The notes beneath the pieces are model-generated. The model was not told where the DNA came from, searched no databases, and saw only the letters and a program-made list of their open reading frames with translations. DNA of 64,000 nucleotides from Xestospongia bergquistia (lineage: Eukaryota > Porifera > Demospongiae > Haplosclerida > Petrosiidae), in contig OZ014417.1 in NCBI GenBank assembly GCA_963965975.1, positions 6,181,821 to 6,245,820 of the forward strand, in the 5' to 3' direction. The position numbers and the translations under genes were made by a program. Shown one piece after another: positions 23,300-36,769 of the stretch (position 1 is its first letter; every line of letters starts with the position of its first letter).

Positions 23300-25850
23300 A
23301 CCAGTCATATATAATGATGATATAATTTGTACATACATACTATAACAAACATGGAGCATCAGATGTAGAACATTATTAAACGCCACATAATCATAGTTAT
23401 GGCAAAATTAATATATATAGCGTCTCGTATAACAAATCTCATGGCAGACAACTTGTTGTACTAGCAAAGTCTCTTACAATTGCTATATTAGAGAACCTTT
23501 GAAAACCTATAGTTTCTTGCCACACACACATGTATAAAGATGAAAATCTTCTTTTTTGTGTATAAGATACTGACTTCACAGTGATTTAAGAATTAGTAGC
23601 AATGTCTATGGAAGACTACAGATATAACATTAAAGAAACAAGCTAGCAAAAATTTTTGAGCCTTTAATCATGATCAGTCACACCCGACATCATAGGGCTA
23701 ACAGTTAGGGTTAGCGAAACTAGTCATTGGTTGCTCACATACATTGGTGGTTAATGATGCATATATAACATATGGTCCAAAAAATTGTAGAAGGACTGCA
23801 TGGTACACTGTACATGCCATACAATAAAAATGTGACTTACTTACCTTTACCTACAGTTGTATGACATCTAGCTAACTTTTATTCTTTAACTTGTAGACTC
23901 AACAGTCTTGTTAATGAAGAGACAATTGACTGTAATAAATATATAACTAGAAGAGCTTATATAACTAGTTCTTCCCATGTTCTATCTTGTGTTACTGTTT
24001 CCTATGATTGCTCTCTAATTGTATGTTTATTTTGTAGTTTATCTTTCATCTAGTCCTTCAATGTTCTATACTAGTAGAGACTGTTAATATGATATGTATA
24101 GTCTTTGTTGTATATGACCAACAGAACTCATGTACTGTAATCAATTATATATTTTGTAGTTATGTCCCGTACATGTGACATCAGACTATTTGTACATTTA
24201 TAATTCTGTGCTACTTTACTCTAGTGAGATGTTTTGAAGTACTTATCATTTTGAGAGGGTTTTCACAGTCTACTGGTGATACTAATCACATTTGTTAATA
24301 TGCATTTATGTTTCCATTCTTTAATCTGGATTATGGAGTTTATTCTGTTATTTCTGGCATCTAGATCTGGTATCCTGACACTACCATCTTCTGTGATTGT
24401 GATGATGACAATGGCACTATTATTTTAATAACAGCTATATAGCAATCTTATCTGGTATCTAGGTTCTGTTCTAGTAATTCACAGCATTGACATAGCATCA
24501 ATGTGTCTACTACTCTTTTTTAATGTGGCTACTGTGTTGAAAAGGCTGTACCTAGCATTGGTGCTTGCTCATCTGGCTTTATCTGGTATCTATAGAGTGT
24601 CACTTGGTGTCTGTTTCTGGCATCTATATTCTTTTATGTGGTATCTGGATATTCATGTTTGGTTTCTTTTATCTAATTACCTTGTGTCTTATTCATCATT
24701 GTATTTTATGAAAGTATGTATTAAACTTCCCCTGTATGACCTTGGCCTATAACACCAGGATCATATATCACTTTATCAATATATGACAGTCATGTGACTG
24801 AGTCATGATATTAACTTGATATAATGATCTTCTTGATGTGACCCTCTATACATGTTTTAATTGACCCTTTCATGAACTCCTTATTTGTTATATTTATTTT
24901 GTGATATTAAACTTGATCTGACCCTCCCACATATTATAATCACTTGTAATTTTTGTCTGTTGTCTGTATATTTTATATCACTTCTTTCTGATGTCATTAT
25001 AACCACCTCCTATCTTGTGCATGAAACTTATGTGTATTATTAACCTTTAGTGTCTGATGTTATTTAACACCTTATGTCTGCTGTAGCAGTCTGGATGTGT
25101 ATTTAACCTTCTTTTTTATGCATCATATTAACTAACCTATGTGTCTATTGTATGTTTATTAATCACTTGGTTCTGATATATGTGTATTGTGTCAGACGTG
25201 ATGTGTATTAATCAATTTGTCTGTTTTATGTATATTAGATATGTCGTGTTAATCTGTTGTATAATCTTTTGTATCTGCTACACAAGTAGTCCTGATGTCT
25301 TTTAACACTCTAATATCTAATGTATTAATCCTCATATGTATTTTAATTTTCTTAAATCTAACATGTCATTTTATACCTGTTGAAAAATTCTGATGTATTA
25401 AATTCCTCATGTCTGTTATGTTAATCATAATGTGTGTTAATCTCCTTATATGTCTGTTGTATAATCATAATGTATTAACCCTTTTATGTTTGTTATGTTA
25501 ATCATGATGTGCGTTTACCTTTATATTAATGATGATCTGTATTAACATCCTGATATGCATTATCTCCAGTGTCTCTTGTATAATCATAATTCATTGACCC
25601 CTTTGTATCTATTACATTAATATTGATATTTGTTAATCTCCTAATATACATTTAACCCTAATGTCTATTATGTAATCATAATGTATTAAACCATTTGTGT
25701 CTGTCATATTAGTGATTATGGATTAATACTCCTTAATATCAACCGTCTTATTAATTCTTGATGTGTGTTAATCTCCTAATGTGTATTTAACCCCAATATC
25801 TATTATGTAATCATAATGTATTAACCCATTTGTGTCTGTCATATTAGTAA
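23300..25850. other. Long non-coding T/G-rich region with degenerate repeats
   Basis: No gene seen. From about 24340 the sequence is built of loosely repeated words (TATCTGG, TGTCTATT, TAATCATAATGTATTAA). The clearest repeat is a direct pair at about 25656-25721 and 25785-25850, period 129 bases. The first gypsy copy abuts this satellite-like DNA. Similar T-rich words continue beyond the insertion at 29990-30260, so the element probably inserted into, or recombined with, this region. Confidence 0.5.
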
Positions 25851-28800
25851 TTGTTACCGTTGGATAGTCTTGGTCTGGTACTTGACACTTTCGTAGATGA
25901 TCAAAATGACATCTATGAAATTCTCCATTCAACAACTGGACTCGAGCTGACACCGGACCCAACAATTCAACTATCTTTCCAGGCAGCCAATGTTTACTAC
26001 CAGGACGGAAGTCCTTAATAAAAACTGAGTCACCTATAGCCAACTCACGAGTAGCACTATGAGTATCATGACTTTTCTTCTGATTGTCCTGACGTCGTTC
26101 AACCACTTGCTCAACACTTGGAACCAGGATATCTAATCTGGACCGTGGGCCACGTTTAAGTAACAACTCAGCTGGAGACTGTGACGTGGTAGCATGAGGA
26201 GTGAGGCGGTAAGTGAATAAGAACCGTGACAACTTGGACTCTATGGATCCACTGGTAAACTTCCTTATAGGCTGCTTAAAACTCTGGACTGCCCTCTCTG
26301 CCAACCCATTAGAGGCTGAATGGTAAGGGGAGCTAGTAGAATGAGCAATACCATTTGCTTCTAGAAATTCCTTAAACTCCTCACTAGTGAACACGCTACC
26401 CTTATCCGTTACCACTCTCTCTGGAAGACCATGCGTGGCAAATATTGACTGAAGACATACTATGGTGGCTTTTGATGTTGCTGCAGGTACTGTCTTGACT
26501 TCTAGCCACTTTGAGTGGGCGTCCACAACAACTAAAAACATCTTCCCCATGAATGGTCCCGCATAGTCCAAATGTAACCTGCACCAAGGACGTTGTGGCC
26601 ATTCCCATGGGTGTAGTGGGACAGCAGCAGGTGTATTGAGCAAACTTTGACAAGGTATGCAAGTCCTGACCATTGTTTCAATATCTTTATTAAGTGAAGG
26701 CCACCAGACATAACTACGAGCGAGAGACTTCATTCTTGATATACCAATATGCGTATCATGAAGCTCTTTTAACACTGAATCTCGAATTTGTGGAGGTATA
26801 ACAATCCTTGAGCCCCACAATAAACAATTATCACTCACAGTCAGTTCTAGACGTCTACACCAATATGGCTGTAAACCTTGATTGTCCACTTTGGTAGGCC
26901 AATCTTGGAGAGTAAACCTAACCACTGCTGATAAGACCGGATCACGAGCTGTGAAATACTTGACTTGTTTACTAGTGACTACCATTGGACCTTGGTGTTC
27001 TGCAAACAAAAATACTTCCTCTTCTTGTGCTTTAACTGTGGAGGGCGTTGAGACATCTAGTGGTAACCTACTCAGTGCATCTGCATGAGGTATTTGACTA
27101 CCCGGTTTGTATGACACGGTGTAACTATATGAACTCAAAATCAGTGCCCAGCATTGAATACGAGCAGATGCTAGTGTTGGCACTGCTTTATTCTCTCCAA
27201 AGAGATACCTTAGCAGTTGATGGTCAGAGCGAATGGTGAAAGTCTCCCAAACAGATACGAGTGGAAACGTCGTACACCAAATATTATGGCTAACCCATCC
27301 TTCTCTATATGAGCATAGTTACGCTCTGCCTGTGACAATGTCCTAGAGACAAAAGAAATTGGGTGTTCTGTGCCATCATTCATGAGATGAGATAGGACCG
27401 CCCCCACTCTATATGGTGACGCATCACAGGTCAAAATAATCTTCTTGTTTGGGTCAAAATGAACTAACAACAGACCTGAAGAAAATCCTGACTTGACAGC
27501 TTGAAATGCATTCTCTTGGGCTTTAGTCCAACACCACCGACTGTTCTTCTTGAGCAATAAATAGAGTGGTGACAACCTAGAAGACAAATGAGGTAAGAAT
27601 TTGCAATAATAATTTACCAAACCGAGAAATGCCTTGAGCTGAGGTCTTGTTAGTTGGAGCTGGAGCTTTCTGGATTGCTTCTAACTTTCCAGCTGTTGGA
27701 TGTAACCCTTCTTGGTCAATACAATGGCCAAGGTACTCTACGTGAGACACCATAAACTCACATTTACTTCTCTTTAGCCACAAACCAACATCCTCTAATC
27801 TCTGCAACAATAATTTCAAGTGCTCCAAGTGCTCCTTTTCAGATGCTCCTGTGACTAGAATGTCGTTCAAGTATACACATACACCTAGAAGGCCTTGTAA
27901 CACTGTTTCCATAGTCCTTTGGAAAATTGCTGGTGCAGAAGCTATCCCGAAAGGTAGCCGTGTATATTGGAACAACCCCCTGTGTGTGTTTATTGTTACC
28001 AGTTCTTGACTCCTCTCATCTAACAACAGCTGTTGGTACGCATTCTGCAATTCCAACTTTGTAAAAGTTTTATCACCTGAAAGTGATGCTAATATTTCCT
28101 CTATACGAGGTAGAGGATAAGTTTCTGTGTTACTAACTTGATTAATAGTCAGCTTGTAATCTCCACACACTCTAATTGAATGATCTCTTTTAACCACAGG
28201 CACTATTGGTGCTGCCCAGTCTGATGTAGCAACTGTCTTGATTACTCCAAGACTCTGTAGTCTTTCTAACTCTTTCTCAACTCCTTCTCTAAGTGCAAAT
28301 GGCACCGGACGAGGCTTGTGGAATTTGGGAACACTATCTGGATGAACATGTAACTTGACAGTGACATCTTTAAGTAAACCTAGTCCTTCCTGGAATAGTG
28401 CAGCATGCTTGTCCAGTAACTTGTCTAAAGCAGGGGAGGGGCTTGATAATAGATTTATTTGAGCCCAATTCAATTTGATCGACTGGAGCCAGTCTCTGCC
28501 TAATAAACTAGGTCCATCCCCCTTTACAACATGTAGTTGCACCACTTTGTTTTGACCCTCGTAACTAGCTTGAACATTTAGTACACCAACAACTTCTACC
28601 ATGCTTCCTGTATATGTCTTTAAACGAACTTTTGATGGCTTGAGTGTTGGTCGGCTATTTGAATTCCACAACTTGAAGTATGTTGACTCACTTATAAGTG
28701 ATACAGACGCACCAGTGTCGAGTTCCATGTCCAAGTTTTGACCATTAATGACGACTGACACCCGAATTGGCTTCACAGATGTCGTTTTCACTGGGTACAT

Positions 28801-29643
28801 AGTGAGAACCTCAGTTTCCGGCTCACCATCATCAACAGTAAGTGTTTTGGTCTCTAGATCATGTTGCTGTCCTTTTTGTGAATGCTGTTGTTGTGTCTTC
28901 CTATGACCATTCTTCTTCTTATGACACACCTTCTGCAAGTGTCCTGTTTTACCACAATAATGGCATTGGTAGTCCTTAAATCGACAACCTGTAGGAGGGT
29001 GTTGACCTCCACAACAATAACAGGTAGTTCCTTGCTTTTTATCTTGTACTTGGTGAATGGAAACATCTCTAACTAAGGGGTGAGCTTGTGACGGTTGTAT
29101 ATCTAAAAGGTCCTTGCTGGCTGTTACTAAGGCTTGTGCTAAATCAAATGCTGACGTCAAAGTTAATTTCGGTTCTGCCAGAAGTATTTTTTGTGTCTTT
29201 GACTCGTTAACACCACAAACTAATCGGTCACGGAGCATATCATCCAAAGCATCATTAAGCTCACAATGCTTGGCTATGTTGCGTAAGTCAGCAACAAAAT
29301 TCGCTATCGATTCACCTTGATTCCGTACTCGTGTATGAAACTTGTACCGCTGAACGATAATGGACGGGGTGGGGGAGTAATGTTTCTTGATCAGTGCCAC
29401 GAGGTCATCATACGATTTATCACCCGGCTTGTCTGGTGCTACCAGGTTACAAGCTAACGAGTAAACCACCAGGTTACAAGCTAACGAGTATACCTCTGGA
29501 CCAGCTACTGTCAACAGGGTAGATCGACGCTTGGCTTCCGTTGTTATGTCATTTGCGATAAAGTAATGTTCTAACCTCTCAACATAAGTAGACCAATCGT
29601 CGGTTGCAGGATCAAAACACTCGACTCTTCCGTAAACAGGCAT
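25851..29643 (-). pseudogene. gag-pol pseudogene of gypsy copy 1
   Basis: Relative to copy 2 the frame is broken twice: a one-base insertion near 27640 (after the RT) and a one-base deletion near 27243 (end of RNase H). The RT catalytic motif reads YLND instead of YLDD (about 27870-27880), so the enzyme would be inactive. There is a 27-base tandem duplication in gag (29441-29467 and 29468-29494). The first zinc knuckle begins CYCC instead of CYRC. The protease LDTGAS and the integrase HHCC and D,D,E residues are still visible. The last codons run into flanking DNA. A clearly dead copy. Confidence 0.9.
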
Positions 29644-29671
29644 TGAATAGGTTTTTACCCTCGTCGCCAAA

Positions 29672-29872
29672 TGAGGTAACCTGAAGACCACGTTAACGTT
29701 TGACCAAGATTTGAGAAGATTGACAACAACTTATATTTTTAAGAACAGGAATGACTAACGTGACATACACACAGACTATGCATGCTCACAAAAACAAAAC
29801 ATAAACATTACATCATCATTACACAATCATTACTTAATTAGTAACAAGTAATTAAACACATAAATTATTACA
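29672..29872 (-). repeat. 5' LTR of gypsy copy 1
   Basis: The reverse complement begins TGTAATAATTTATGTG and ends GGTTACCTCA next to TTTGGCGACGAGG. It aligns with the LTRs at 31138-31340 and 35428-35630, with more differences than those two show between themselves. Confidence 0.93.
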
Positions 29873-31137
29873 ATCCTTTAGAGTATGTCTTAAAATTCGT
29901 TTTTTTTCATTATCATGCTGCCATCTAGCAAGCCAAGATTAAAAAATCTATTTGCATCTATATTGTTGTCAAGGTTTTAACTGAATTGCTCTTTTTTTCT
30001 GCTATCTAGAGCTTTCATTGTTTTACTTAGTCTAGGATTTTGGCTGGCTTATCACTGATGTCTAGGATTTTGATTAGTTTGTGATTAGCATCTAGGGTTT
30101 ATTTTTATTTTTTCTTATGTCTTGTGTTTGCTTCTGCATTCAGGGCTTTCATTGTCTTACTTGTGTCTGGGATTTTAGTTTGTTTTATTGACTCTTATTT
30201 TAAGTTCTGACATCAATTTCTTGTCATGCCGATGTTAAAAGTTTATACTGGTATCTAATTTTTATTTGCTTTTTTATTTATTTAGTGTCTACAAGCAAGA
30301 ATGCCTTTTTGACATTTTGCAGCTTTTCTTCTTTTGTTTAAAAATTATCTCTTTTATTGTTATGTAAGCTTTACTAAAACTGGCCTTTAAAAGGGTATAG
30401 TAAGGCTAGATTTATTTATTTTTAAAAAAATGGAAATGCTTAGCGAAGGCTTAAGTGCTTAGTTCAAAGCCACTACAAGGATGTTTAGGGCACATCAATA
30501 ACTAAATCATTGTTTCACAAGCCAAGTTTTTAACAAAAGACAGTGTAAAGTACAGTAATTGTATGTCAATGTGAAAATTGTTGGTCGTTTCTTCAGTCAT
30601 CTTGAATGTTGAAATGGTCAGTCTTCTCTCTGGTCTTCTTGACAGGAGAATTTACCAGAACATGGAACTTTCATTTTAAGTCCTCCCTACTTAGTATGTG
30701 AAACAACTAATCATATCAATGTGGCTTTTTAGAGAATCTGAGAATGGAAGGGTGGGGGGACAACAATACAGTATTGCCTCCATGTGCTGTGTTGTCTGAA
30801 ACATCATAGTTACCCCTATGATGTACATAATGTACAGTTGATCATCAGCTCATTCTCAATAACCAAACATTGGAACTTTGTTATATAGTTGTTCCTTTAA
30901 AGTTAGATGTACTAAGTAAGGAGTTTAGAATTACTACTCAACTGTAATCTGTCTATGATGGCTAATTCTAATAACTTTCAAACTGAATTGTAACAATGAC
31001 ACAAATTGAGGTCAGTACATGTACTGTAAGTTATTTTAAGGATTAAGTATTTTTACATTCTGACTTCTGTACACAGTTGATGGATGGATTTAATGTCTAA
31101 TATTTATTGATCATGGCACCTTTTTTTCTTATAGGCC
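29873..31137. other. Spacer between head-to-head retrotransposons
   Basis: T-rich DNA with degenerate repeated words such as GTCTAGGATTTTG around 30000-30200, a G-rich patch (GGTGGGGGG) near 30753, and no open frame with domain content. Its style resembles 24340-25850, consistent with being the original locus disrupted by both insertions. Confidence 0.5.
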
Positions 31138-31340
31138 TGTAATAATTTGTGTGTTTAATTACTTGTTACTAATTAAGTAATGATTGTATAATGATGATGC
31201 AATGTTTATGTTTTGTTTTTTGGTGAGCATGCATAGTCTGTGTGTATGTCACGTTAGTCATTGCTGTTCTTAAAAATACAAGTTGTTGTCAATCTTCTCA
31301 AATCTCGGTCAAATGTTAGCGTGGTCCTCAGGTTACCTCA
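31138..31340 (+). repeat. 5' LTR of gypsy copy 2
   Basis: Begins TGTAATAATTTGTGTG and ends GGTTACCTCA; the direct repeat is at 35428. Its left neighbour is AGGCC, the target duplication. The primer-binding site candidate starts at 31341. Confidence 0.96.
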
Positions 31341-31368
31341 TTTGGCGACGAGGGTAAAAACCTATTCA

Positions 31369-34300
31369 ATGCCTGTTCACGGAAGAGTCGAGTGTTTTGA
31401 TCCAGCAACCGACGATTGGTCTACTTATGTTGAGAGGTTAGAACATTACTTTATCGCAAATGACATAACAACGGAAGCCAAGCGTCGATCTACCCTGTTG
31501 ACAGTAGCTGGTCCAGAGGTATATTCGTTAGCTTGTAACCTGGTAGCACCAAACAAGCCGGGTGATAAATCGTATGATGACCTCGTGGCACTGATCAAGA
31601 AACATTACTCCCCCACCCCGTCCATTATCGTTCAGCGGTACAAGTTTCATACACGAGTACGGAATCAAGGTGAATCGATAGCGAATTTTGTTGCTGACTT
31701 ACGCAACATAGCCAAGCATTGTGAGTTTAATGATGCTTTGGATGATATGCTCTGTGACCGATTAGTTTGTGGTGTTAACGAGCCAAAGATACAAAAAAGA
31801 CTTCTGGCAGAACCGAAATTAACTTTGACGTCAGCATTTGATTTAGCACAAGCCTTAGAAACAGCCAGCAAGGATCTTTTAGATATACAACCGTCACAAG
31901 CTCAGCCCTTAGTTAGAGATGTTTCCATTCACCAAGTACAAGATAAAAAGCAAGGAACTGCCTGTTATCGTTGTGGAGGTCAACACCCTCCTACAGGTTG
32001 TCGATTTAAGGACTACCAATGCCATTATTGTGGTAAAACAGGACACTTGCAGAAGGTGTGTCATAAGAAGAAGAATGGTCATAGGAAGATACAACAACAG
32101 CATTCACAAAAAGGACAGCAACATGATCTAGAGACCAAAACACTTACTGTTGATGATGGTGAGCCGGAAACTGAGGTTCTCACTATGTACCCAGTGAAAA
32201 CGACATCTGTGAAGCCAATTCGGGTGTCAGTCGTGATTAATGGTCGAAACTTGGACATGGAACTCGACACTGGTGCGTCTGTATCACTTATAAGTGAGTC
32301 AACATACTTCAAGTTGTGGAATTCAAATAGCCGACCAACACTCAAGCCATCAAAAGTTCGTTTAAGGACATATACAGGAAGCATGGTAGAAGTTGTTGGT
32401 GTACTAAATGTTCAAGCTAGTTACGAGGGTCAAAACAAAGTGGTGCAACTACATGTTGTAAAGGGGGATGGACCTAGTTTATTAGGCAGAGACTGGCTCC
32501 AGTCGATCAAATTGAATTGGGCTCAAATAAATCTATTATCAAACCCCTCCCCTGCTTTAGACAATTTACTGGACAAGCATGCTGCACTATTCCAGGAAGA
32601 ACTAGGTTTACTTAAAGATGTCACTGTCAAGTTACATGTTCATCCAGATAGTGTTCCCAAATTCCACAAGCCTCGTCCGGTGCCATTTGCACTTAGAGAA
32701 GGAGTTGAGAAAGAGTTGGAAAGACTACAGGGTCTTCGAGTAATCAAGCCAGTTGCTACATCAGACTGGGCAGCACCAATAGTCCCTGTGGTTAAAAGAG
32801 ATCATTCAATTAGAGTGTGTGGAGATTACAAGCTGACTATTAATCAAGTTAGTAACACAGAAACTTACCCTCTACCTCGTATAGAGGAAATATTTGCATC
32901 ACTTTCAGGTGGTAAATCTTTTACAAAGTTGGATTTGCAGAATGCGTACCAACAGCTGTTGTTAGATGAGAGGAGTCAAGAACTGGTAACAATAAACACA
33001 CACAAGGGGTTGTTCCAATATACACGGCTACCCTTCGGGATAGCTTCTGCACCAGCAATTTTCCAAAGGACTATGGAAACAGTGTTACAAGGCCTTCCAG
33101 GTGTATGTGTATACTTGGACGACATTCTAGTCACAGGGGCATCAGAAAGGGAGCACTTGGAGCACTTGAAATTATTGTTGCAGAAATTAGAGGATGTTGG
33201 TTTGTGGCTAAAGAGAAGTAAATGTCAGTTTATGGTGTCTCACATAGAGTACCTTGGCCATCGTATTGACCAAGAAGGGTTACATCCAACAGCTGGAAAG
33301 ATAGAAGCAATCCAGAAAGCTCCAGCTCCAACTAACAAGACTCAGCTCAAGGCATTTCTTGGTTTGGTAAATTATTATTGCAAATTTTTACCTCATTTGT
33401 CTTCTAGGTTGTCACCACTCTATTTGTTGCTTAAGAAGAACAGTCGGTGGTGTTGGACTAAAGCCCAAGAGAAGGCATTTCAAGCTGTCAAGTCAGGATT
33501 GTCTTCAGATCTGTTGTTAGTTCATTTTGACCCAAACAAGAAGATTATTTTGACCTGTGATGCCTCACCATATGGAGTGGGGGCGGTCCTATCATATCTC
33601 ATGAATGATGGCACAGAACGCCCAATTTCTTTTGTCTCTAGGACATTGTCACAGGCAGAGCGTAACTATGCTCATATAGAGAAGGAAGGGTTAGCCATCA
33701 TATTTGGTGTTCGACATTTTCACTCGTATCTGTTTGGGAGACATTTCACCATTCGCTCTGACCATCAACCGCTAAGGTATCTCTTTGGAGAGAATAAAGC
33801 AGTGCCAACACTAGCATCTGCTCGTATTCAACGCTGGGCACTGATTTTGAGTTCATATAGTTACACCGTGTCATACAAACCGGGTAGTCAAATACCTCAG
33901 GCAGATGCACTGAGTAGTTTACCACTAGATGTCCCAACACCCTCCACAGTTAAAGCACAAGAAGAGGAAGTATTTTTGTTTGCAGAACACCAAGGTCCAA
34001 TGGTAGTCACTAGTAAACAAGTCAAGTATTTCACAGCTCGTGATCCGGTCTTATCAGCAGTGGTTAGGTTTACTCTCCAAGGTTGGCCTACCAAAGTGGA
34101 CAATCAAGGTTTACAGCCATATTGGTGTAGACGTCTAGAACTGACTGTGAGTGATAATTGTTTATTGTGGGGCTCAAGGGTTGTTATACCTCCACAAATT
34201 CGAGATTCAGTGTTAAAAGAGCTTCATGATACACATATTGGTATATCAAGAATGAAGTCTCTTGCTCGTAGTTATGTCTGGTGGCCTTCACTTAATAAAG

Positions 34301-35337
34301 ATATTGAAACAATGGTCACGACTTGCATACCTTGTCAAAATTTGCTCAATGCACCTGCTGCTGTCCCACTACACTCATGGGAATGGCCACAACGTCCTTG
34401 GTGCAGGTTACATTTGGACTATGCGGGACCATTCATGGGGAAGATGTTTTTAGTTGTTGTGGACGCCCACTCAAAGTGGCTAGAAGTCAAGACAGTACCT
34501 GCAGCAACATCAAAAGCCACCATAGTATGTCTTCAGTCAATATTTGCCACGCATGGTCTTCCAGAGAGAGTGGTAACGGATAATGGTAGCGTGTTCACTA
34601 GTGAGGAGTTTAAGGAATTTCTAGAAGCAAATGGTATTGCTCATTCTACTAGCTCCCATTACCATCCAGCCTCTAATGGGTTGGCAGAGAGGGCAGTCCA
34701 GAGTTTTAAGCAGTCTATGAGGAAGTTTACCAGTGGATCCATAGAGTCCAAGTTGTCACGGTTCTTATTCACTTACCGCCTCACTCCTCATGCTACCACG
34801 TCACAGTCTCCAGCTGAGTTGTTACTTAAACGTCGCCCACGGTCCAGATTAGATATCCTGGTTCCAAGTGTTGAGCAAGTGGTTTAACGACGTCAGGACA
34901 ATCAGAAGAAAAGTCATGATGTTCATAGTGCTACTCGTGAGTTTGCTATAGGTGACTCAGTTTTTATTAAGGACTTCCGTCCTGGCAGTAAACATTGGCT
35001 GCCTGGAAAGATAGTAGAATTGTTGGGTCCGGTGTCAGCTCGAGTCAAGTTGTTGAATGGAGAATTTCATAGACGTCATTTTGATCATCTACGAAAGTGT
35101 CAAGTACCAGAACAAGACTATTCACCAGTAACGTCTGTTAATTGTATTACTGAAGATTGGACATCTAGTGTTCCTATACCAATACCAGTTGATTCACAGT
35201 CTGTGGACTTAGGTGGTACCTCTACACTCACTGGCCCACCTACATCAAATGATCCGGCAACACCCAGTGGTGCGACAGTTCGTCGTTCTACACGTCACCG
35301 TACAGCACCCAATAGATGGGACCCAAGTTTCCAGTAA
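31369..35337 (+). pseudogene. gag-pol polyprotein of gypsy copy 2, one premature stop
   Basis: First likely ATG is 31369 (MPVHGRVECFDP). The frame is open to TAA at 34885-34887 (1172 residues) and continues in the same frame to 35337. In copy 1 the stop position is a Glu codon, so one substitution closes the frame. Order: gag capsid; two zinc knuckles (CYRCGGQHPPTGC and CHYCGKTGHLQKVC); protease (LDTGASVSLIS); RT with YLDD; RNase H (TCDASPYGVGAV); integrase zinc finger (H-x3-H, then CIPCQ), catalytic DYAG, TDNG and AERA; then, beyond the stop, a GPY/F-like segment. All catalytic residues are present. The premature stop removes the integrase C-terminus, so the copy is probably non-autonomous. 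Confidence 0.93.
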
Positions 35338-35427
35338 CTACTGTAACTTGTATATTGTTTTGTGAGTTAATGTTTACTCTTATGATTTGTGTAGTTATTG
35401 GACAATTCCACCCTGGTTGGGGGGAAG

Positions 35428-35630
35428 TGTAATAATTTGTGTGTTTAATTACTTGTTACTAATTAAGTAATGATTGTATAATGATGATGCAATGTTTATG
35501 TTTTGTTTTTTGGTGAGCATGCGTAGTCTGTGTGTATGTCACGTTAGTCATTGCTGTTCTTAAAAATACAAGTTGTTGTCAATCTTCTCAAATCTCGGTC
35601 AAACGTTAGCGTGGTCCTCAGGTTACCTCA
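35428..35630 (+). repeat. 3' LTR of gypsy copy 2
   Basis: Same length as the 5' LTR, with two visible substitutions. It is preceded by the polypurine tract (about 35415-35427) and followed by the target duplication AGGCC (35631-35635). Confidence 0.96.
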
Positions 35631-35635
35631 AGGCC

Positions 35636-36769
35636 TACTTGTGTATGGTATACATATTTGATAGAAGTTTGTAATTAATATAGTCTACCACTGTAATGTA
35701 AAGATATGATTGTAATACCAAAAAATATAATAGCATTCGATTAGTAAACTGTTCAAAGATCTCGGCACTGACAAGGTTCCACAATTAATGGAAACACTCC
35801 ATAACAACAAATATTTCATCAAATGATACAGCTGCTCTGATTGTTTAACTTTCAGGACCTGGCCCTCTTTCTTTATTTTTTCCAAACATAACTAAACATC
35901 ATATAAAGAGAAGATTGAGGGTTCAACTGAATCACAAGACTATTGTCAAAAAATAATGAAATATGAGAGCATATCAGTATCTTACAGTTATCAGTATAGA
36001 ACTAATGTATTCAGGAGCACATAGTACATAGGTTTGAAGAGACATTATGGTTTTAAACTTGCTCTAGATCACTTAACATTAACTCCTACTATGTTGATGG
36101 TACCAGTCTCACACTTTCTACTCCTTCTCAACATCCAAAAAACTTACAATTCTTGATCAACTTCTATGGGACAAACAATTAAACATTTAGGTGGTGACTA
36201 AAGTGACATAAAGGCAGGACATCACTCTAATTGCAGTTGTAGTGCAAGATATGCATTGAAACCTAATGATATCTGTACCAATAGCTTGTATAACTCTGAG
36301 CATAATAAATAGTAGGTAAAATCCCTGAACTAAGCTTATTATGGTTAATATATGTTCTGTAAGTGTTTTGTGGTTAATTTATTGTATGGATTAGGTCACT
36401 GTGTCATTCCATTTCCAAAGGTCAGCATAAATGTCTGTCAAAATGAGACTTTCCAATTTAGCGTCTGACTACATTATGTGCACAATCAAGATACTGATCT
36501 GGCCACAAGTCATTATAATAATGCACATAAACATCTCAATAATAAGGCTAATGTGATGAAAGTAAATCTAATACTACACTTACTCAAGTTAATACTAATT
36601 TTGAAGCTCATCTTGATTTTAGGTAGACACACCTTCAGCCAATGGTAATTTGGTGGTTGCTTTATTGTTTATAACATGTTCTGTGGACTGAGCAGGCAAT
36701 TCTTCATAACTGCTTTCACTTTCATGAGTTAGTGGAGAAAAGGAGCTCTACAATATTCACTTTATACCA
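35636..36769. other. Intergenic, nothing recognised
   Basis: AT-rich sequence with no long ORF, repeat or domain signal that I can support on either strand. It lies between the gypsy element and the LINE relic. Confidence 0.5.

Larger units (their letters stand above)
25851..29872 (-). mobile_element. Ty3/gypsy retrotransposon copy 1, 3'-truncated and decayed
   Basis: Reads right to left. The 5' LTR is 29672-29872 (TG...CA), followed by gag, protease, RT, RNase H and integrase. The element stops at about 25851, inside the last part of the integrase frame, where the sequence changes abruptly to satellite-like DNA, so the 3' end and 3' LTR are missing. It is the same family as copy 2 (31138-35630) but more diverged. 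It lies head-to-head with copy 2, their 5' LTRs 1265 bases apart. The single-frame gag-pol and motif spelling resemble the Mag/K02A2.6-like gypsy lineage. Confidence 0.92.
31138..35630 (+). mobile_element. Ty3/gypsy retrotransposon copy 2, nearly intact, 4493 bp
   Basis: Complete structure: 203-bp LTRs (31138-31340 and 35428-35630) starting TG and ending CA, a 5-bp target duplication AGGCC (31133-31137 and 35631-35635), a presumed primer-binding site TTTGGCGACGAGGG right after the 5' LTR, and a purine tract GGTTGGGGGGAAG before the 3' LTR. By eye the LTRs differ at only two positions (near 31208/35498 and 31315/35605), so insertion was recent. One long gag-pol frame carries a single in-frame stop. 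No envelope gene is seen. Motifs fit the Mag/K02A2.6-like lineage. Confidence 0.97.

Noticed and set aside
24501-24752. 83-codon ORF with hydrophobic composition
   Set aside because: It lies in T-rich degenerate repeats; the hydrophobicity follows from T-rich codons and there is no conserved counterpart.
23300-25850. A tyrosine kinase or other enzymatic exon downstream of gene 1
   Set aside because: I looked for kinase motifs (HRDL, DFG) because sponge receptors often have them; none is visible, and the tail ends with an in-phase stop.
31665-34103. Minus-strand and off-frame ORFs inside gypsy copy 2
   Set aside because: Shadows of the gag-pol frame; the same shadows appear in copy 1.
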